DNA of 44,466 bases from Leptolyngbya sp. BL0902 (GCF_016403105.1 NZ_CP046159.1:1-44466); one strand, 5' to 3'. Numbered from the stretch's first letter, positions 19,301 to 26,545 are shown. Notes: a model not told the origin generated them from the sequence alone. Made by a program: numbers and translations.

Positions 19301-19498
19301 AAACAACAGGAACTACAAGACCGTCTGCAGTGGTTTAGGGAAGCTGGCAAAACTCAGATTATTCCAGCCACAGAGGGACAACTCCGAAAGGTTACTCGCG
19401 AGTTAGAAGTAAAGCTGAAAACAATTCAGCAAAAGCGCGAGGGCATTACCTGTGAGCAGGTTCATTTGGCGTCAGGGGTGATATTCATTGAGGCATAA
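16373..19498 (+). CDS. SNF2-family helicase (RapA/DrmD/DpdE-like architecture)
   Basis: This 1041-residue protein has a short N-terminal beta-rich domain (GQAVRIRS...GRVQKAGTRLLVQV, residues 10-50) and then a SNF2 ATPase core: DEVGLGKT at 129-136, DEAH at 252-255, TAT in LLTATPVQ near 282, and a C-terminal RecA domain with SEGIDLQ and EQRIGRLDRLGQ. A long C-terminal part follows, with a coiled coil near 960-1030. Similar proteins occur as RapA/HepA recycling factors and as the SNF2 subunits of DISARM (DrmD) and Dpd systems. None of the other genes of those systems is next to it. The partner is the membrane ATPase at 14040. I infer a DNA translocase of a defence unit. The start ATG has no strong Shine-Dalgarno. 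Confidence 0.8.
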   Translation: MNDWNPEIPGQAVRIRSNPGQRGLTTGRVQKAGTRLLVQVQFGPNERTYKPQNLLELCGEDDGIESLLRQKRFGGPDDLRRILTFEKVKGQLTNVFYSMEASKTDFYAHQFKPVLKFLNSPVGRLLIADEVGLGKTIEAMYIWKELQARADARRLLIVCPAMLRQKWQDDLRQRFNIFAEIVDAKDLLLRARTCLETQQAQPFACIASLEGLRPGRNWEDEAVTNPRSELARLLDSNPATDEFGIFDLAIFDEAHYLRNASTASNRIGRLIRDASRHLILLTATPVQVHSNNLYQLLRLISPEDFFNELIFEAMLEANSPVIRALRSLWTHPPQLEQAKAELATAVRSDYLASNRLLHTVRDVLADADTLTAEQRVDLGYKLEKLSLLGQYISRSRKRDVLPNRVKRAPQTLTVRFSPLEKEIYDHITDQIKQQTQGKRGVSVFRLIARQRQMASCMVAALEAWKADGLLDDLINESLWEDFGLSSDLDSDTHGQTSPSLPFPNLRQVNLADLEHQDAKYRELRKFLQRELAKNPTEKFVIFAYFRGTLQYLQRRLESDGITTSLIMGDMGDAKWDIVNHFRQDNGPAVLLSSEVGSEGIDLQHCRFLVNYDLPWNPMKVEQRIGRLDRLGQKAERISIVNFSLEDTVEERILERLYEHIQVFQESIGDLENILGAMTEKLLIELFDVNLTPQEKEQRATETVMALLKERTLRNELETEAINMMAFSDHILRSIIDSREQGRWLQPEEVHVFVEDCFSRYYPGTVIAPSSKHNRLYEITLSEDAKIDLQLFFDQHRCATPTKLHTSSAPVTCFFDPKIADSMGKRNELLDATHPLILWIRHRYETAAQKLHPVSAIRIPQRTLGLSPGLYVYAAHRWTFSGIKTESQLAYKVARCSDGELLADQVSESVLTILMQHGKPKANAQNFIGDMGRILDLHRACEEALEDAFGEALEEFEIDNQTRCDVQERSARAFAERKQQELQDRLQWFREAGKTQIIPATEGQLRKVTRELEVKLKTIQQKREGITCEQVHLASGVIFIEA

Positions 19499-19808
19499 AA
19501 TTGCAGCAGGTACGGCGAAGAACATCACAGCCGTAGGGGAACAGGCTCTTAGGCCTGCGGCCATGGGATTTGATAGCAATCGGATTGTGCTGATGATGCC
19601 AGAGTCCAGTGAGCATGGCCCAGCAGAAGCTCAAGGAAAGGAGGGCAACGAGCGGCCTAGGCTACTAAAGTAGAACACTTCTTGAAATGCTTGCCATACA
19701 AGATTCTAGATGATGAGAAATCAAGGATCATACGGTTAGAGACCAGTGCCCTCCCTCTGCCTTTGAAAAAGACTACCCTTTCTCAACCCAAATTGACCTA
19801 GCGTAAAA
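19499..19808. other. Non-coding spacer before the first IS copy
   Basis: No supported gene lies here. The 3' end of the operon broken by the IS copies is included: on the minus strand a TAG stop at 19773-19775 closes the frame of the gene at 21125-21731 once the IS is removed. A 61-codon open frame at 19488-19673 has no recognisable features. Confidence 0.6.
19773..19801 (-). pseudogene. Detached 3' end of the gene interrupted by the first IS copy
   Basis: These 29 bases complete the reading frame of the minus-strand gene at 21125-21731. If the IS and one copy of the target duplication are removed, the frame continues GEFYA-RSIWVEKG and stops. The restored gene is exactly 636 bases (211 residues). 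The eight residues encoded here are no longer joined to the gene. Confidence 0.85.
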
Positions 19809-21124
19809 CCTGACTGCCTGACAGAAGTGGGCAAAAGGCTTGAAATCTCGTGATGTGAAGGGGAAACGGTGAGGTGACATGAGACGCTGGAATTTGCGTA
19901 TCTCAGGGTCTTGGTCATGTCATCCACCACCTGTCTCTATGATCAAGTGCTGTCCTTGCTGCGTCAATATAGCCATCGCCGGGATCTCCGGCACCTCAAG
20001 GCCCTGGCCTGGATGGTGACGGCCTTGGTGTGCAGCAGCAAACTGAGTTTGCCGGAATGGGAGTCCTATGTGCCGAGTCGCGCTCGACAGGCGCAAAGTC
20101 CGGAACGACGGTGGCAGCGGTTTATGGGCAATCGTCGGGTGCGGATCAAAAGTCTGTACGTGCCGTTGGTGCTGGCCGCCATTCATCGGTGGAAAGGACG
20201 GCGACTCTACCTAGCGCTGGATACGACGGTGCTGTGGAATCGGTATTGCATGATTCACCTGTCGGTGACCTGTTGCGGACGAGCGGTGCCCCTGCTGTGG
20301 CGGGTGTTGGAACATCCCAGTGCCACGGTCAGCACAGCACGGTATTTGCCGATGCTGCGGTTGGCCCATCGGCTGTTGCAGGATTATCCCGATGTGATGG
20401 TGTTAGCCGACCGAGGGTTTGCCAACCATGACCTCCTGGAGTGGCTCAGCGACAGTCGATGGCACTACGCGTTACGCCTGCCCAGTGACGTGGTGGTGCA
20501 TGGCCCTCGCCGTCATCCCGTCGAAGTCGGCCCTCTTTGGCCTGCCAAGGGCGAAGCTCGGTTCTATGAGGGCATTGGCCTGTGGGTGGATGGACGCTGG
20601 CGCGGCAACCTCGTTCTGGCCAACGTCAAAGGGGTCAAGGAACCTTGGGCCGTCATCACCGATGAACCACCGTCCCTCAATACCCTCTGGCAGTACGCCC
20701 TGCGGTTTCGGGTGGAGGAACTTTTCTTGGATTCAAAATCCGGGGTCTTTGAGCTAGAAGCCTCCGGTATCCGCTCCGCCCTTGCCCTTGAACGGCTTTA
20801 CCTGGTGGCGGCTGTTGCCATCCTCTATGGCACCACTCAGGGCATGGCCGTTCAGAACGACGGCTGCCGCTCTCAGGTTGACCCACACTGGACACGAGGC
20901 GTCAGCTATCTCAAAATCGGCCTCCGCTGGCTCAGAGGCGTGGTCAACAAAGGGCGTCCGCTGCTCCAACCCATCCCCCTATTCACCGTTGACCCTGCCC
21001 CCTGTTTTGCGTCTAAAAAAGCGGAGGCCCGGTATTATGACCAAATCTGGTTCTCTAGAATCCAGTCCGTGCGGTGTCAGCTACCTCCTTGGGAGGCCGC
21101 CTAAAGATGTGTCAGGCAGTCAGG
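19809..21124 (+). mobile_element. IS4-family insertion sequence, copy 1 (1316 bp)
   Basis: The ends are perfect 15-bp inverted repeats: CCTGACTGCCTGACA at 19809-19823 and its complement at 21110-21124. The flanks are a 7-bp target duplication, CGTAAAA, at 19802-19808 and 21125-21131. One transposase gene fills the element. A second copy lies at 22249. The intact duplication shows that it moved here by simple transposition and has not recombined since. Confidence 0.95.
19917..21104 (+). CDS. IS4-family DDE transposase, apparently intact
   Basis: This 395-residue DDE transposase has its first acidic residue at D102 (ALDTTVLWNRY), its second at D165 (LADRGFAN), and its third in the IS4 signature Y-x2-R-x3-E-x6-K, seen as Y260, R263, E267 and K274 in YALRFRVEELFLDSK. 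It carries out cut-and-paste transposition using the 15-bp inverted repeats of the element. I chose the ATG at 19917, equivalent to the start of the second copy, rather than the TTG at 19911. Its C-terminus runs 18 residues beyond that of the second copy, which has a nonsense change, so this is the likely active version. Confidence 0.92.
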   Translation: MSSTTCLYDQVLSLLRQYSHRRDLRHLKALAWMVTALVCSSKLSLPEWESYVPSRARQAQSPERRWQRFMGNRRVRIKSLYVPLVLAAIHRWKGRRLYLALDTTVLWNRYCMIHLSVTCCGRAVPLLWRVLEHPSATVSTARYLPMLRLAHRLLQDYPDVMVLADRGFANHDLLEWLSDSRWHYALRLPSDVVVHGPRRHPVEVGPLWPAKGEARFYEGIGLWVDGRWRGNLVLANVKGVKEPWAVITDEPPSLNTLWQYALRFRVEELFLDSKSGVFELEASGIRSALALERLYLVAAVAILYGTTQGMAVQNDGCRSQVDPHWTRGVSYLKIGLRWLRGVVNKGRPLLQPIPLFTVDPAPCFASKKAEARYYDQIWFSRIQSVRCQLPPWEAA

Positions 21125-21731
21125 CGTAAAACTCGCCCTCCCCAGGCGCTAGCCGGAAGCCCCCCAGCAATAGCCCTAACCACACCTGCACTAAGGGCCA
21201 GCCCAACTGGGCTTGGATCTGCCGTACCTCAATCGCCTCTGGGTGGGCCTCAAACCACTTGCGGATCTGTTCAACCCAAACTCCCACAGCTTCATCGTGG
21301 GCCATGGCCATCGCCTGCTGCTTGGCCTCCATCGCATCCACCATCGCCAGCAGAGTCGCTTGATCCACCGTAGCCACCACCGAGCTGTCATCGTCAACCA
21401 GCTCAGCTTTGGGGCGCTGTCGGGTGGGTGAGGCCACAAGACTTTCCGTATCGAGTTGCTGACTGGAACGCACCAATCCCCGGAGCCAGTCTTGGGCCAG
21501 GGTCGGATCTTCCGGGTCATAGACCGCTTGCCATTGCTCAAACAGCACTTCGGCCTTGGCCTGGTGCAGGGTCGCCAGTCGGTCAATCACCGCCCCACCC
21601 ACCGCCAGTTGCTCATGCAGATCCAGACGCTCCAAGACAGGTTCAATAGCCTGCCACAGCCGATCCAGGTCAGTGGTCTCAGGCGCAACCCAGGCCGCAT
21701 TCAGGTCTGCCTCTAGGGCCGAAAGCGTCAT
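21120..21731 (-). CDS. Uncharacterised protein, C-terminus cut by IS copy 1
   Basis: This 203-residue protein is acidic and helical, with a C-terminal stretch VRQIQAQLGWPLVQVWLGLLL that could be a small helix-turn-helix. I do not recognise the family. The present stop (TGA) is supplied by the inverted repeat of the IS, so the last eight native residues (RSIWVEKG) are lost and the rest is intact. It overlaps the upstream gene by ATGA, so the two form an operon read on the minus strand. It may still work, but its promoter now lies beyond the second IS copy or in that IS. Confidence 0.6.
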   Translation of the reverse strand: MTLSALEADLNAAWVAPETTDLDRLWQAIEPVLERLDLHEQLAVGGAVIDRLATLHQAKAEVLFEQWQAVYDPEDPTLAQDWLRGLVRSSQQLDTESLVASPTRQRPKAELVDDDSSVVATVDQATLLAMVDAMEAKQQAMAMAHDEAVGVWVEQIRKWFEAHPEAIEVRQIQAQLGWPLVQVWLGLLLGGFRLAPGEGEFYA

Positions 21732-22248
21732 GGCGTGATCACCAGTTCAGGGACAGCGTCTGAGTTAGGAGCTTTCAACGGACAGCCCTGAATCGGGCAT
21801 TCGGTGGGCTCTAGACGAATCTCCGCCTCAAACTGCTGAATCTGGGGATAACGCTCGTGAATGTGGTCGAGCACCTGCACCAGGTATTGCTTTAGCCGCC
21901 GTCCCGTCAAGCCCGCACAGTGAATGGGGCGCACCGCCAGCAAGTGTTGGTCGCCCTGCCACACCGAGGCCGCCACCGCATGGATAGGACTATCCGCCCG
22001 TTTGGCTCGGTATAGATAGAGATAAGCCGCCGGAGGCAAGTCCACCTCAATCCCCAGTTCATCTACCTTGGCCTGATGCTGCTGGGCACGGTACTGCTCT
22101 CGCCGCTGCACATTCACCTGGCCCCGGTGACGGTAGTGGGAGCGACGACGGTGGCAGCGAGAAGCCACCCAACAATCATCCCACTCTGGGCCATGGCGGC
22201 GTTGGGCCTCCTCAATCGGAAGCTGGGCGCAGGCGACACAGGTTGGAT
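21728..22248 (-). pseudogene. Cysteine-rich uncharacterised gene interrupted by IS copy 2 (3' part)
   Basis: This is the larger part of a gene whose first 23 bases lie at 23564-23586. Joining the pieces with one copy of the 7-bp duplication gives 537 bases (178 residues), beginning MPRKPDPTCVACAQLP. Pairs of cysteines (TCVAC near the start, ECPIQGC near the end) and a basic CHRRRSHYRHR stretch suggest metal or nucleic-acid binding. I do not recognise the family. A frame starting at 22369 inside the IS runs into this part in frame and could supply a new N-terminus, so a hybrid product is possible. Confidence 0.75.
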
Positions 22249-23563
22249 CCTGACTGCCTGACACAAGTGGGTGAAAGGCTTGAAACCTCGTGGTGGGAGG
22301 GGAAAAGGTGAGGTGACATGAGACGCTGGAATTTGCGTATTTCAGGGTCTTTGCCATGTCATCCACCACCTGTCTCTATGATCAAGTGCTGTCCTTGCTG
22401 CGTCAATATAGCCATCGTCGGGATTTACGGCACCTCAAAGCGCTGGCGTGGATGGTGACGGCGCTGGTGTGCAGCGGTCGGTTGAGCCTGCCGGAGTGGG
22501 AAGCCTATGTTCCCAGTCGCGCCCGCCAGGCGCAAAGCACCGAACGACGATGGCAACGGTTTATGAGCAATCACCGGGTGCGGATTAAAAGTCTGTACGT
22601 GCCCTTGGCGTTAGCGGCGATTCATCGGTGGAAAGGACGGCGACTCTACCTAGCCCTCGATACGACGGTGCTGTGGAATCGGTATTGCATGATTCACCTG
22701 TCCGTGACCTGTTGTGGGCGGGCGGTGCCCCTGCTGTGGCGGGTGTTAGAGCATCCTAGTGCCACGGTCAGTGCCCAACGGTATTTGCCGATGCTGCGCT
22801 TAGCCCATCGACTGTTGCAGGCTTATCCCGATGTGATGCTGTTAGCCGACCGAGGGTTTGCCAACCATGACCTGCTGGCGTGGCTCAGCGACAGTCGATG
22901 GCACTATGCTTTACGCTTGCCCAGTGATGTGGTGGTGCATGGCCCCCGCCGTCAGCCGATTGAGGTAGGTGTTCTGTGGCCCCCCAAGGGCGAAGTTCGT
23001 TTCTATGAGGGCATTGGCCTGTGGGCCGATGGGCGCTGGCGCTGCAACCTGGTTCTGGCTAACGTCAAAGGCGTTAAGGAGCCCTGGGCGGTCATCACCG
23101 ATGAGCCGCCGACCCTCAATACCCTGTGGCAATATGCCCTCAGGTTCCGAGTTGAGGAACTGTTCCTCGATTCAAAATCCGGGGCCTTTGCCCTCGAATC
23201 TTCCGGCATCCGCTCCGCCCAAGCCCTCGAACGTCTCTACCTCGTCGCGGCAGTCGCCATCCTCTATGGCACCACCCAGGGCATGGCCGCTCAACTCGAC
23301 GGTCTCCGCTCTCAGGTTGACCCTCATTGGACACGGGGCATCAGCTATCTCAAAATCGGCCTCCGCTGGCTTAGAGGGGTGGTCAACAAAGGGCGTCCGT
23401 TGCTCAACCCCATCCCCCTATTGACCGTTGACCCAGATCCCTGTTTTGCATCTAAAAAGGCAGAAGCCCGATATTATGACCGCATCTAGTTCTCTAGGAT
23501 CCAGTCCATGCGCTGTCAGCTACCCCCTTGGGATGCCGCATAAAGATGTGTCAGGCAGTCAGG
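22249..23563 (+). mobile_element. IS4-family insertion sequence, copy 2 (1315 bp)
   Basis: It has the same 15-bp inverted repeats as copy 1, at 22249-22263 and 23549-23563. The target duplication is GTTGGAT at 22242-22248 and 23564-23570. It lies 1124 bases after copy 1 in the same orientation, so recombination between the copies could delete the DNA between them. Confidence 0.95.
22356..23489 (+). CDS. IS4-family transposase with C-terminal nonsense truncation
   Basis: This 377-residue transposase is very similar to the one in copy 1 and keeps D102, D165 and the Y-R-E-K signature. Its frame stops at a TAG where copy 1 has TGG (in the codons for QIWFSRI). After this stop the frame stays open for 17 further codons to a TAA matching the end of copy 1. 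It has therefore lost 18 residues by a single base change. The catalytic core is complete, so activity may be reduced, absent or unaffected. Confidence 0.9.
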   Translation: MSSTTCLYDQVLSLLRQYSHRRDLRHLKALAWMVTALVCSGRLSLPEWEAYVPSRARQAQSTERRWQRFMSNHRVRIKSLYVPLALAAIHRWKGRRLYLALDTTVLWNRYCMIHLSVTCCGRAVPLLWRVLEHPSATVSAQRYLPMLRLAHRLLQAYPDVMLLADRGFANHDLLAWLSDSRWHYALRLPSDVVVHGPRRQPIEVGVLWPPKGEVRFYEGIGLWADGRWRCNLVLANVKGVKEPWAVITDEPPTLNTLWQYALRFRVEELFLDSKSGAFALESSGIRSAQALERLYLVAAVAILYGTTQGMAAQLDGLRSQVDPHWTRGISYLKIGLRWLRGVVNKGRPLLNPIPLLTVDPDPCFASKKAEARYYDRI

Positions 23564-23586
23564 GTTGGATCAGGCTTACGGGGCAT
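23564..23586 (-). pseudogene. Detached 5' end of the cysteine-rich gene
   Basis: The original start codon (minus strand, 23586) and the first seven codons (MPRKPDP) lie here, separated from the rest by IS copy 2. The join at the target duplication is exactly in frame. Confidence 0.85.
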
Positions 23587-23966
23587 CGGTTCTATCCCTG
23601 GCAGCGTCTAGGATTTGGGCCATTTTGACCCCCAGCGCCATCCTAACATTTAGGTTGTGTAATTCGTAGTGTAAGTCTAGAAGGTGTGCCAGCGGCCTGC
23701 TTTAAGACAGATTGAGTCTAATCCTAAGAATCGCTGAAACCCTTGAAAACTCGTTGATTGTGTTTGAATAGTTGCGATAAAAGCAAATATTCAAATGCTT
23801 ATAAGCTATATCAAGAAAGTCTAGAATACTTTCTTGATATAGCCATAGCCTAAGACTGGACTAAGTGGGCCTAACTAGGGTGTGACGATGTAATGTGCCA
23901 ATCTTAGGTGAGACTGAACCCGACGTGAGACAGCGAGGGCTGAAATGGGGTTTTTAGCTTAAAAAC
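23587..23966. other. Intergenic region with a long hairpin
   Basis: There is no gene in this AT-rich stretch. It should contain the old promoter of the interrupted operon (minus strand). Its main feature is the perfect 16-bp inverted repeat at 23805-23843, listed separately. Confidence 0.6.
23805..23843. repeat. Perfect 16-bp inverted repeat with 7-base loop
   Basis: GCTATATCAAGAAAGT (23805-23820) and its exact complement (23828-23843) flank CTAGAAT. It could be a bidirectional terminator without clear T-runs, a protein site, or the footprint of a small mobile element. Confidence 0.85.
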
Positions 23967-24038
23967 TCAGACTTTTTTGGGTGCCGGATGCGGTCTATCA
24001 AGGGCTACTACCGCTTGGTGTAGCGTTTCGTAGCTCAT
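23967..24038 (-). pseudogene. Truncated partner of the MNT gene (HEPN remnant)
   Basis: A 23-codon frame overlaps the MNT stop by ATGA on the minus strand and begins MSYETLHQAVVALD. That resembles the first helix of HEPN-type substrate-binding partners. It stops after a lysine pair. The position and the overlap are what one expects of the toxin gene; the rest appears deleted. The assignment rests on context and a very short match. Confidence 0.4.
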
Positions 24039-24376
24039 GGGGAGTCTTGGGAATAGAGGATTTTACCTTCGGCCAAGAGTTGACGAATAAAGGGCCGCTC
24101 TGAGCGCTGGGCGAGTTCTGCTGGGGTGTAGACGATAACCTCCACCGGGGCCGGAGCATCCACCAGCAAGGCCAACACCTGACCGATGCGATCCAAGGGG
24201 GGCAGGGCGCAATCCCACACCAAAAAGAGATCAATATCGGAGCGGCGGGTGGCGCTGCCCCTGGCCCAAGACCCAAATAAAATGATGCGCTCTGGGGCGA
24301 TGTGCTGGCAGAGGCGGGCTACGGCGACGGTGAGCCAGTCTGTGAGCGCGGCGGTGGTGAGGATGGGTGACGGCAT
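24035..24376 (-). CDS. MNT-domain nucleotidyltransferase (MntA-like)
   Basis: This 113-residue protein has the minimal nucleotidyltransferase motifs GSWARGS and SDIDLFLV. The frame is open further upstream to 24583, but that extension covers the psbA promoter region, so I place the start at 24376 (MPSPILTTAAL). It should be the antitoxin half of a HEPN/MNT pair. The partner expected directly downstream is reduced to about 23 codons. It is divergent from psbA. Confidence 0.75.
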   Translation of the reverse strand: MPSPILTTAALTDWLTVAVARLCQHIAPERIILFGSWARGSATRRSDIDLFLVWDCALPPLDRIGQVLALLVDAPAPVEVIVYTPAELAQRSERPFIRQLLAEGKILYSQDSP

Positions 24377-24473
24377 GGTTTTGGTGGGGTGGGGGGCTGC
24401 GGTCAGCCTAGCCTGTGGGCTGGGGCGAAGGCCAAGGGAAAAATGAGGTTGCAGCGCAGTTTCTGAGACGTTG

Positions 24474-24513
24474 TTTACAAAATGTAACAGTTCGGCTAAG
24501 GTAGGGATATACA
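24474..24513 (+). promoter_or_regulatory. Probable psbA promoter region
   Basis: TTTACA (24474-24479), GTAACA (24484-24489) and TATACA (24508-24513) lie 60-100 bases before the psbA start. The pair GTAACA and TATACA has an 18-base spacing. The TATACA box fits a -10 element; the -35 choice is uncertain. Confidence 0.45.
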
Positions 24514-24575
24514 TACCTGGCAACCCCTTGTGGGTAGCCCCTTTCAAACCAAACACCCTGCACTCATTTTTAACC

Positions 24576-25637
24576 ATGACCACAACCCTTCAACGGCAAC
24601 AATCTGCCTCCCTCTGGGAGCAGTTCTGCCAGTGGGTGACCAGCACCGAAAACCGCCTGTACATTGGCTGGTTCGGCGTGCTGATGATCCCCACTCTGCT
24701 GGCTGCTACCGCCTGTTTCGTAATCGCCTTCGTTGCTGCTCCCCCCGTGGACATCGACGGCATCCGTGAGCCTGTTGCTGGCTCCCTGATGTACGGCAAC
24801 AACATCATCTCTGGTGCTGTTGTTCCTTCCTCCAACGCTATCGGTCTGCACTTCTACCCCATCTGGGAAGCCGCTTCCCTGGATGAGTGGCTGTACAACG
24901 GTGGCCCCTACCAGTTGGTGATTTTCCACTTCCTCATCGGCGTCTTCTGCTACATGGGTCGTGAGTGGGAACTGAGCTACCGCCTCGGTATGCGCCCCTG
25001 GATCTGCGTGGCTTACTCTGCCCCTGTGGCCGCTGCCACCGCTGTGTTCCTGATCTACCCCATCGGTCAAGGCTCCTTCTCTGACGGGATGCCCTTGGGT
25101 ATCTCTGGTACCTTCAACTTCATGTTGGTGTTCCAGGCTGAGCACAACATTCTGATGCACCCCTTCCACATGATGGGTGTGGCCGCTGTGTTCGGTGGGT
25201 CTCTGTTCTCCGCCATGCACGGTTCTCTGGTGACCTCTTCTCTGGTGCGTGAGACCACCGAGACCGAGTCTCAGAACTACGGCTACAAGTTTGGCCAAGA
25301 AGAAGAGACCTACAACATCGTGGCTGCCCACGGCTACTTCGGTCGTCTCATTTTCCAATACGCCAGCTTCAACAACTCTCGTTCTCTGCACTTCTTCTTG
25401 GGTGCATGGCCCGTCATCGGCATCTGGTTCACCGCTCTGGGCATCAGCACCATGGCGTTCAACCTGAACGGGTTCAACTTCAACCAGTCCATCCTGGATT
25501 CTCAGGGTCGTGTGATTGGCACCTGGGCTGACGTGATCAACCGGGCCAACCTGGGTATGGAAGTGATGCACGAGCGCAATGCTCACAACTTCCCCCTCGA
25601 CCTGGCTACCGCCGAGGCTCCTGAAATCATCGGCTAG
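24576..25637 (+). CDS. psbA: Photosystem II D1 protein, high-light type (Glu130)
   Basis: This is a complete D1 of 353 residues, the reaction-centre subunit that binds P680, pheophytin, QB and the Mn4CaO5 cluster in the thylakoid membrane. All key residues are present: Y161, H190, D170, E189, H332, E333, D342 and A344 for water oxidation, and S264 and F265 at the QB site. Residue 130 is Glu, the form made in high light, not Gln. G80, F158 and T286 exclude the D1' type, and the intact cluster ligands exclude the chlorophyll f synthase type. The tail after A344 is only nine residues (TAEAPEIIG) instead of the usual 16, as in chloroplasts and Prochlorothrix. The codons are strongly biased to C-ending forms, typical of very high expression. 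A plasmid location is unusual. Confidence 0.98.
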   Translation: MTTTLQRQQSASLWEQFCQWVTSTENRLYIGWFGVLMIPTLLAATACFVIAFVAAPPVDIDGIREPVAGSLMYGNNIISGAVVPSSNAIGLHFYPIWEAASLDEWLYNGGPYQLVIFHFLIGVFCYMGREWELSYRLGMRPWICVAYSAPVAAATAVFLIYPIGQGSFSDGMPLGISGTFNFMLVFQAEHNILMHPFHMMGVAAVFGGSLFSAMHGSLVTSSLVRETTETESQNYGYKFGQEEETYNIVAAHGYFGRLIFQYASFNNSRSLHFFLGAWPVIGIWFTALGISTMAFNLNGFNFNQSILDSQGRVIGTWADVINRANLGMEVMHERNAHNFPLDLATAEAPEIIG

Positions 25638-25686
25638 TCTTGGGGTTCCGACCTTTTGACTAATCCATGGATTGACTAGGAAAAAG

Positions 25687-25713
25687 AGCGCTCCTCGCAA
25701 GGGGGGCGCTTTT
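25687..25713 (+). terminator. Rho-independent terminator of psbA
   Basis: AGCGCTCC (25687-25694) pairs with GGGGCGCT (25703-25710) and is followed by TTTT. An A-run precedes the stem, so it may also work from the other side. It lies 50 bases after the psbA stop. Confidence 0.8.
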
Positions 25714-25850
25714 AGCGTGGGGCATTGCTGTAAAAATGAACGAAATCATCCAACATCGCCAGGATCCACAACGACTCAAACCCCAAACTCAGGACTCAAC
25801 TCACGGCAGAGCTAGCGCAAGATACGTGGGTCCAACTGGCGTAGGGTTGC

Positions 25851-26261
25851 CTAAATAAATAGGGCCGGAGACACATGGAAAAAGGATCCAAACACCTTGG
25901 CCTGGGCTTTGCTGATCGCCCGCTTACCATTCACGATTTCAGACACAAGGCCTTTAGATCCTACGAGGGGTACTAAATCTGCCTGCCGGAGGTCTCGCGC
26001 CTCCATCAAATGCCGCAGAACTTCGTGGGGCGTTACCGCTTCTAGGTTCATCTGGTCGAGTTGCTGCTCTTCGTAATCTTCGATCAAGGTGGCCAGTAGG
26101 GTGGCAATGGCTGATTCCTCAGCGCTCAGGTCTTCCCCTTTTTCCAGTAGGGTTTCTAGGGCCGATAGGGCTTCTGCATAGGCCACCGCAGATTGAATCA
26201 CCTGGGGCTGGTAGGTGGCCAGCAGCGTACCGTAGGATTCTCGATCAAGGGTGAGTATCAT
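25851..26261 (-). CDS. higA: HigA-type antitoxin (HTH/XRE)
   Basis: This 136-residue protein has a helical N-terminal half and a C-terminal XRE-type helix-turn-helix (MEARDLRQADLVPLVGSKGLVSEIVNG, about residues 87-115), the layout of antitoxins paired with HigB. It should neutralise HigB and repress the operon. I use the ATG at 26261, which overlaps the HigB stop as ATGA, instead of the GTG nine bases earlier. As in other HigBA pairs the toxin gene comes first. A likely operator lies at 26575-26591. Such a pair stabilises a plasmid by killing cells that lose it. Confidence 0.85.
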   Translation of the reverse strand: MILTLDRESYGTLLATYQPQVIQSAVAYAEALSALETLLEKGEDLSAEESAIATLLATLIEDYEEQQLDQMNLEAVTPHEVLRHLMEARDLRQADLVPLVGSKGLVSEIVNGKRAISKAQAKVFGSFFHVSPALFI

Positions 26262-26545
26262 CGCTTCCACTGACCTTTGTCGTACTCTGGGTGGGTTAAG
26301 AAATAGCGGTAGTAAATGATCTGCGCCTTAAAGTTACAAATCACAATTAACCGATAGCTTTTGATGTTAAAAACTAAAAACTTACCGACCTGGTCTACGG
26401 AGCGGTCGTAGGTCTTTCTGATGTCGTCTAGGCTTTCCCAGTTGGCCTGTTTGACCACCTTGCACCAAGCCATGACGCTTTTCTGAATATCTGGGGGGTA
26501 GGCTTGGGCATCCTGAATAATATTGGCTTTTTTGATCAGCCTCAT
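26258..26545 (-). CDS. higB: HigB-type mRNA interferase toxin
   Basis: This 95-residue basic protein is of the RelE/HigB group. It has the stretch VGKFLVFNIKSYRLIVICNFKAQIIYYRYFLTHPEYDK, and the last motif (HxEYDK) is typical of HigB. HigB toxins cut mRNA on the ribosome. I chose the ATG at 26545 over a TTG one codon upstream. It is complete and is read first in the operon, with HigA overlapping its stop. The pair is divergent from the MNT gene at 26683. Confidence 0.87.
   Translation of the reverse strand: MRLIKKANIIQDAQAYPPDIQKSVMAWCKVVKQANWESLDDIRKTYDRSVDQVGKFLVFNIKSYRLIVICNFKAQIIYYRYFLTHPEYDKGQWKR

Noticed and set aside
16373..19498. Naming the SNF2 protein DrmD (DISARM) or DpdE (Dpd).
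   Set aside because: None of the other genes of those systems is present, and the motifs visible by eye do not separate these families from RapA-like proteins.
19488..19673. A 61-codon frame after the SNF2 gene.
   Set aside because: It overlaps the SNF2 end, has no recognisable features and lies in a stretch broken by the IS insertion.
24035..24583. A longer MNT protein starting at 24583.
   Set aside because: The extra N-terminal part covers the divergent psbA promoter and lacks family features; the start at 24376 gives the normal size.
24576..25637. psbA as a D1' or chlorophyll f synthase type, or as a sign of a cyanophage.
   Set aside because: G80, F158 and T286 and the complete Mn-cluster ligands exclude the special forms; no phage structural genes are in the window.
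24570..25700. A 376-codon open frame on the strand opposite psbA.
   Set aside because: It mirrors psbA exactly and is explained by the strong codon bias of that gene.
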